DNA from: an uncultured Clostridia bacterium
GTDB lineage: Bacteria > Bacillota > Clostridia > Oscillospirales > Ruminococcaceae
NCBI GenBank assembly: GCA_944382845.1
Contig: CALWNN010000007.1
Location: 1 to 38,849, forward strand
Length of the DNA stretch: 38,849 nucleotides
Direction of reading: 5' to 3'
Within the stretch, counting starts at the first letter, position 1. The number at the start of each line of letters is the position of its first letter. A program made the position numbers and the translations under genes. Positions 35,591 through 38,849 of the stretch are shown here, one piece after another. The notes under the pieces were generated by a model, which saw only the letters and a program-made list of their open reading frames with translations, did not search any database and was not told the DNA's origin.

Positions 35591-36538
35591 ATGCAGGTAA
35601 CCAACGTAGGATATAACCACTTTCACGACGCTGATTTTTTCATCAACCGTCCTAACGGTTCAGGCGACTACCTTATGCTGCTTTTAAAAACTCCTGCAAC
35701 ATTTATTATCAACGGAGTGGAACAACACGCCGAGGCAAATTCCGCTTTTCTTTACAATAAAGGAACTCCCCAGATATACAAGGCGTGCGGAGCCCAGTTC
35801 GGAAACGATTGGTTTCACTTTCTTCCTGATAATAATGAGGACGTGAAATTTCTCGACGCTCTGGATACTCCCTATGATAAGCTGATAAAGCTTGACAGCA
35901 CATCGGAGCTTTCGGTTCTTGTCAGTATGATGTCGCACGAAAATTATTCCAAAAACATTTTTAAAGCCGATTCCGTGGACTTGCTCATTAAGCTGTTTTT
36001 TATCAAGCTGAATGAAAAAATACATTCTTACACAAATGAGAATTTGGGCTCATGGCATGAAAAAATGTCCATACTGAGAACTAATATTTATAATATGCCT
36101 TCTCACGACTGGAACATTGACGGACTTGCCCATATGCTTACTATGAGTCGCTCCTCCTTTCAGCATATGTATAAAAAAGTGTTCGGAACAACGCCCATGA
36201 ACGATGTCATAACCAGCCGTACCGAGTACGCTAAATATCTTCTTTCTTCAACCGATTATTCCGTTGCTCATATCGCTCAGATGTGCGGATATTCTTCGGA
36301 TATACATTTTATGCGGCAGTTCAAGCAGAAAACAGGTATAACGCCCTCGGAATACCGCACTTCAAATCACAGCAAAAAAAGCAATGAAATATCTCAGATT
36401 AAAATCCTCCTTATTTCTGATGCAGCACAGCAGATAAAGCTGTCAGGCTATTATCCTGCAAGCCTGCATGAATATACTTCCTTGCCGACATCGACAAGCA
36501 GGCGCAGGAGCGCATGGAAAGGCTCACAGAGCAGATGA
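35591..36538 (+). CDS. AraC-family regulator with mobile-element-derived 3' end
   Basis: 315-residue regulator: N-terminal cupin-like sugar-sensing domain (about 10-110) and C-terminal AraC double helix-turn-helix (about 165-265; HDWNIDGLAHMLTMSRSSFQ and YSVAHIAQMCGYSS, ending GITPSEYR). It probably controls the divergent abfA operon in response to arabinose or xylan sugars. ATG 35591 follows AAAGGAGGT. From 36481 its reading frame runs out of frame through a tnpV remnant, so the last 19 residues are not native and the original end was lost or changed. The DNA-binding domain itself is intact, so activity is likely kept. Confidence 0.85.
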   Translation: MQVTNVGYNHFHDADFFINRPNGSGDYLMLLLKTPATFIINGVEQHAEANSAFLYNKGTPQIYKACGAQFGNDWFHFLPDNNEDVKFLDALDTPYDKLIKLDSTSELSVLVSMMSHENYSKNIFKADSVDLLIKLFFIKLNEKIHSYTNENLGSWHEKMSILRTNIYNMPSHDWNIDGLAHMLTMSRSSFQHMYKKVFGTTPMNDVITSRTEYAKYLLSSTDYSVAHIAQMCGYSSDIHFMRQFKQKTGITPSEYRTSNHSKKSNEISQIKILLISDAAQQIKLSGYYPASLHEYTSLPTSTSRRRSAWKGSQSR

Positions 36539-36660
36539 AACGGGCGCAGGGTATCACAGAGCCGCTAAAGGTAGAAAATCAGCTTGAATGGGTACAAAGG
36601 CTCAATAACATAAAGGCGTGTGTGAGGGAGATTGTGAACGAGGAAATCATTTACACATAA
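36481..36660 (+). pseudogene. TnpV transposon-protein remnant (C-terminal part)
   Basis: The frame from 36481 codes LADIDKQAQERMERLTEQMK, QGITE, LEWVQRLNNIKACVREIV and NEEIIYT before TAA, which is the C-terminal half of the small TnpV protein of gut Clostridia mobile elements (59 residues remain of about 120). The N-terminal half and the start codon are absent; an upstream TGA closes the frame at 36469. It overlaps the 3' end of the AraC gene in another frame. Confidence 0.8.
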
Positions 36661-36667
36661 CAGACTT

Positions 36668-36694
36668 GAGGCAGAGGTGATATGCCTCTTTTTT
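36668..36694 (+). terminator. Terminator after tnpV remnant
   Basis: GAGGCA / TGCCTC, 9-base loop, six T. It would end AraC/tnpV read-through before the tetR promoter. Confidence 0.75.
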
Positions 36695-36712
36695 ATAATT
36701 TTAGGAATGGTC

Positions 36713-36741
36713 TTGTCAAAAATGGTCAATGGATATATAAT
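36713..36741 (+). promoter_or_regulatory. Promoter of the tetR-hydrolase operon
   Basis: TTGTCA (36713-36718), 17 bases, TATAAT (36736-36741). Confidence 0.75.
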
Positions 36742-36748
36742 ATGCTTG

Positions 36749-36769
36749 TATTAACTGTTACGGTCAATA
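36749..36769. promoter_or_regulatory. TetR operator candidate
   Basis: 21-base imperfect palindrome TATTAACTGTTACGGTCAATA, 8 of 10 positions paired around a central T, covering the predicted transcription start. Suited to autorepression by the TetR protein encoded directly downstream. Confidence 0.5.
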
Positions 36770-36781
36770 GGGAGAATGTAT

Positions 36782-37393
36782 ATGAATGACAAGTTTTTCA
36801 AACTTCCATTAGAAAAACAGAGGCGTATCATAAATGCTGCTTACAAAGTGTTTTCCGAAAACAGCTACAAAAAAGCACCTATGTCAGAAATTGCAGACGA
36901 GAGCGGCATTTCAAAAGCGTTGCTTTTCCACTACTTTACAAATAAAAAAGAATTATATCTGTATCTATGGACGAACGCTATTGAGATGACAAGGAAAGCA
37001 GTTGCAGAATACAAAACTTTAGAAACAGATGATTTTTTTGAAATGCTGAAAAGGAGCCTATTATCAAAGTGTTCGCTTATGCGAGAGTATCCGCATTTAT
37101 ATGCTTTTTCGCTCAGGGCATATTATGAAACGACTCCAGAAATACAAAATTCCATTCAAGAAAACTTTAATGATGTTAGCAAGGCAAGTGAAATGATAGT
37201 GTTTGAGAAGATGGATATATTAAAATTTCGGAAAGATATTGATATAAAAACAATGTATGCTGAAATCTTTTATGCTGTCGATGGGTATATGCTGAAAAAA
37301 TATCGTTCAAATTGTATTATACCAGATGAAATTGAGAAAGAAATCATTGTTTTAATTGATTTTTGGAAAAAGGTTTATACGCAGGAGGTGTGA
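36782..37393 (+). CDS. TetR-family transcriptional regulator
   Basis: 203-residue repressor. The N-terminal DNA-binding domain has the typical RRIINAAYKVFSENSY, MSEIADESGISKALLFHYF (helix-turn-helix) and NKKELYLYLW pattern; the C-terminal helical ligand domain is divergent. ATG 36782 lies seven bases after GGGAG; ATG 36776, two codons earlier, is too close. Its stop overlaps the GTG of the next gene. Leucine codons are often TTA (about 7 of 18), unlike the CTT-dominated genes to the left, which suggests acquisition from another genome. It probably represses itself and the downstream hydrolases. Confidence 0.88.
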   Translation: MNDKFFKLPLEKQRRIINAAYKVFSENSYKKAPMSEIADESGISKALLFHYFTNKKELYLYLWTNAIEMTRKAVAEYKTLETDDFFEMLKRSLLSKCSLMREYPHLYAFSLRAYYETTPEIQNSIQENFNDVSKASEMIVFEKMDILKFRKDIDIKTMYAEIFYAVDGYMLKKYRSNCIIPDEIEKEIIVLIDFWKKVYTQEV

Positions 37394-38199
37394 ACAAAAT
37401 ACAACATAAAACAATTTTGGCACAAGGCGGAATAGTACATTATTGGATTATCAAAAATGAAAATGTATCAGACTGTATTGTTTTTACGCATGGAGTAACC
37501 GCAGACCATACCATGTTTGAAAAGCAGATACCTTACTTTTCAGATAATTACACAATCATCTTATGGGATGTTCCTATGCATGGATTGTCAAGACCATATC
37601 AGCAATTCAATTATCATGATACAGCAGAAATATTACATAGCATATTGCAGAAAGAAAACATTGAAAAAACATTTTTAGTGGGAATGTCTATGGGTGGCTA
37701 TCCAAGTCAACATTTTGCTGCTTTGTATCCTGATATGGTAAAGGGATTTGTGGCGTTAGATACAACACCATTGGGACTTAAATATTACTCAAAATCAGAC
37801 ATATGGTGGCTGAAGCAGGTTGCTCCTATGGCAAAATGCTTTACAGCCAATCTTTTGAGAAAGAGCATGGCATGGTCGATATCAGAGAGCCGATATTCCT
37901 ATCAAAAAATGTTGTCTATGTTAAAACCACTGTCTAAGTCAGAAATTATCCAGCAAATGCGGATTGCTTATGAGTATTTTATTGTAGAAAATAAAGATGT
38001 AGATTTTTTGTTTCCTGTATTGATATTAGTGGGTGAGAAGGACAGAACAGGCAAGGTTAAGACATATTGCAAAGAATGGGCAAAACAAACAGGTTATCCG
38101 CTACATTTTATAAAACAAGCAAAGCATTTTGCCAATGGAGATAATCCAGAACAAGTAAATAAGGAAATAGAAAACTTTATTATCGAAACTGTCCGCTAA
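37390..38199 (+). CDS. Alpha/beta hydrolase
   Basis: 269-residue soluble alpha/beta hydrolase. The HG oxyanion segment is in FTHGVTADH, nucleophile Ser100 is in GMSMGG, Asp in LVGEKDRTGK and His in KQAKHFANGDNPE. A helical lid is in the middle. The start is probably GTG 37390, overlapping the TetR stop (GTGA), with AGGAGG at 37383-37388; the spacing is unusually short, so translation coupling or another start (TTG 37363 or an internal one) is possible. Substrate unknown; small esters, lactones or haloalkanes fit the family. AT-rich codon use as in tetR. Confidence 0.82.
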   Translation: MNKIQHKTILAQGGIVHYWIIKNENVSDCIVFTHGVTADHTMFEKQIPYFSDNYTIILWDVPMHGLSRPYQQFNYHDTAEILHSILQKENIEKTFLVGMSMGGYPSQHFAALYPDMVKGFVALDTTPLGLKYYSKSDIWWLKQVAPMAKCFTANLLRKSMAWSISESRYSYQKMLSMLKPLSKSEIIQQMRIAYEYFIVENKDVDFLFPVLILVGEKDRTGKVKTYCKEWAKQTGYPLHFIKQAKHFANGDNPEQVNKEIENFIIETVR

Positions 38200-38212
38200 G
38201 AAAGGAAAAATT

Positions 38213-38849
38213 ATGCTGTATTATGATGAATACGGAAATAAGGAAAATCCAACCATCTTACTGCTGCATGGGGCGGGTGCGCTTGATACATTTTGTGGGC
38301 AATATTGCTTTTCTGATAAATATCATCTTGTTGTACCTCACTTGGCAGGTGCAGGGAAGGCGGCTGGTGAGATTTATGAGCCGCAAAAGACCGTAGAGGA
38401 ACTCTTTACGCTCATTAAAGCCCTGCATAAAAAGCGAATTGGCGTAATCGGTCATTCGCTTGGAGGACAGATTGCAATAATGCTTGTCAGCAAACAGCCC
38501 GAATTATTTAACTTTGCCGCATTTTTAAGCGCATGGGTAAATCCCAAGCCGAAAACAATTCGGAGGTACTGTTCTCTTGCAGGGTTATCCGCAAAAATGC
38601 TGCATTGGAGATGGTTAGTGCAGTTTCAGGGAAAATATTGGAATTACACCAGAGAACAGGTAAATAATATGGCGGAATATTCAAAACAGATTACTCCACA
38701 AGTGTATCGTTCCTTTTTTTCTAATACATTAGATTTATCAAAGTTACCTGAATATCAAGCAGTAACGATACCTATGTTGGCGATTTGCGGGAGTAAGGAA
38801 GTTAGAAATATGAAAATTTCTCTTACATTACTTGCTCGAAATCCAAACT
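38213..38849 (+). CDS. Second alpha/beta hydrolase (cut by window end)
   Basis: Starts at ATG 38213 after GAAAGGAAAA, 13 bases after the previous gene, and is open to the last base (212 codons seen). It has LLHGAGALDTF (oxyanion loop), the nucleophile elbow GHSLGG and the AICGSKEV segment where the catalytic Asp region usually lies. It is not closely similar to the first hydrolase. Third gene of the tetR operon; likely another esterase-like enzyme of the same resistance or catabolic unit. Confidence 0.8.
   Translation, partial: MLYYDEYGNKENPTILLLHGAGALDTFCGQYCFSDKYHLVVPHLAGAGKAAGEIYEPQKTVEELFTLIKALHKKRIGVIGHSLGGQIAIMLVSKQPELFNFAAFLSAWVNPKPKTIRRYCSLAGLSAKMLHWRWLVQFQGKYWNYTREQVNNMAEYSKQITPQVYRSFFSNTLDLSKLPEYQAVTIPMLAICGSKEVRNMKISLTLLARNPN

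Noticed and set aside
37363-37389. TTG 37363 as start of the first alpha/beta hydrolase
   Set aside because: No ribosome binding site and no homologous-looking residues; GTG 37390 after AGGAGG is better, though its spacing is short.

Overview
The window looks like a chromosomal segment of a Gram-positive gut Clostridium-type anaerobe, most likely Ruminococcus-like (Oscillospiraceae). This is inferred from the FabK-type fatty acid synthase genes, several lipoproteins with Ser/Thr/Asp linkers, CAP-domain surface proteins with threonine-rich linkers, a GH51/GH5/GH5 plant-fibre operon, near-consensus TTGACA/TATAAT promoters, and a strong CTT preference for leucine. No rRNA, tRNA, CRISPR array or replication origin was seen.

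Layout. (1) 1-5880: an orphan sugar-type solute-binding lipoprotein with its own promoter, a perfect CcpA cre match and a terminator; then a two-gene ABC-2 exporter and a TraB/GumN-like lipoprotein. (2) 5915-16107, minus strand: an almost complete type II fatty acid synthesis cluster, transcribed fabH, fabK, a zinc-dependent phospholipase C-like gene, an SGNH lipoprotein, fabG, fabF, accB, fabZ, accC, accD, accA, acpP. (3) 16352-19208, plus strand: fabD, read divergently from fabH, leads a group with a dCMP deaminase, aroE and aroK. (4) 19361-26716: envelope genes, namely a second SGNH lipoprotein, a zinc-ribbon membrane protein, two CAP proteins, a family 2 glycosyltransferase and a polyprenyl-phosphate sugar transferase. 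(5) 26967-31119, minus strand: metY-like gene, membrane-anchored lipase, purB. (6) 31614-36538: abfA (GH51), a cytoplasmic GH5 and a lipoprotein GH5 in one operon, divergent from an AraC regulator. (7) 36481-38849: a horizontally acquired end, with a tnpV remnant spliced onto the araC 3' end, then TetR and two alpha/beta hydrolases (the last cut by the window edge) with different codon usage.

The least ordinary feature is a dispersed, modular, hairpin-rich repeat present six times (1-182, 12303-12498, 19204-19330, 23694-23858, 25332-25528, 26730-26827), in both orientations and always between genes. Its ends are conserved (ATAACYAAGTCGCCGATGT at one, GCTTTGCTCCGATTTAAA at the other), the internal hairpins are gained or lost from copy to copy, and in two cases the repeat edge supplies the stop codon of the adjacent gene. 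A second point of interest is a strand-specific, terminator-ended block with competing hairpins (31321-31424) downstream of the GH operon, which may be an RNA gene or regulatory 3' UTR.
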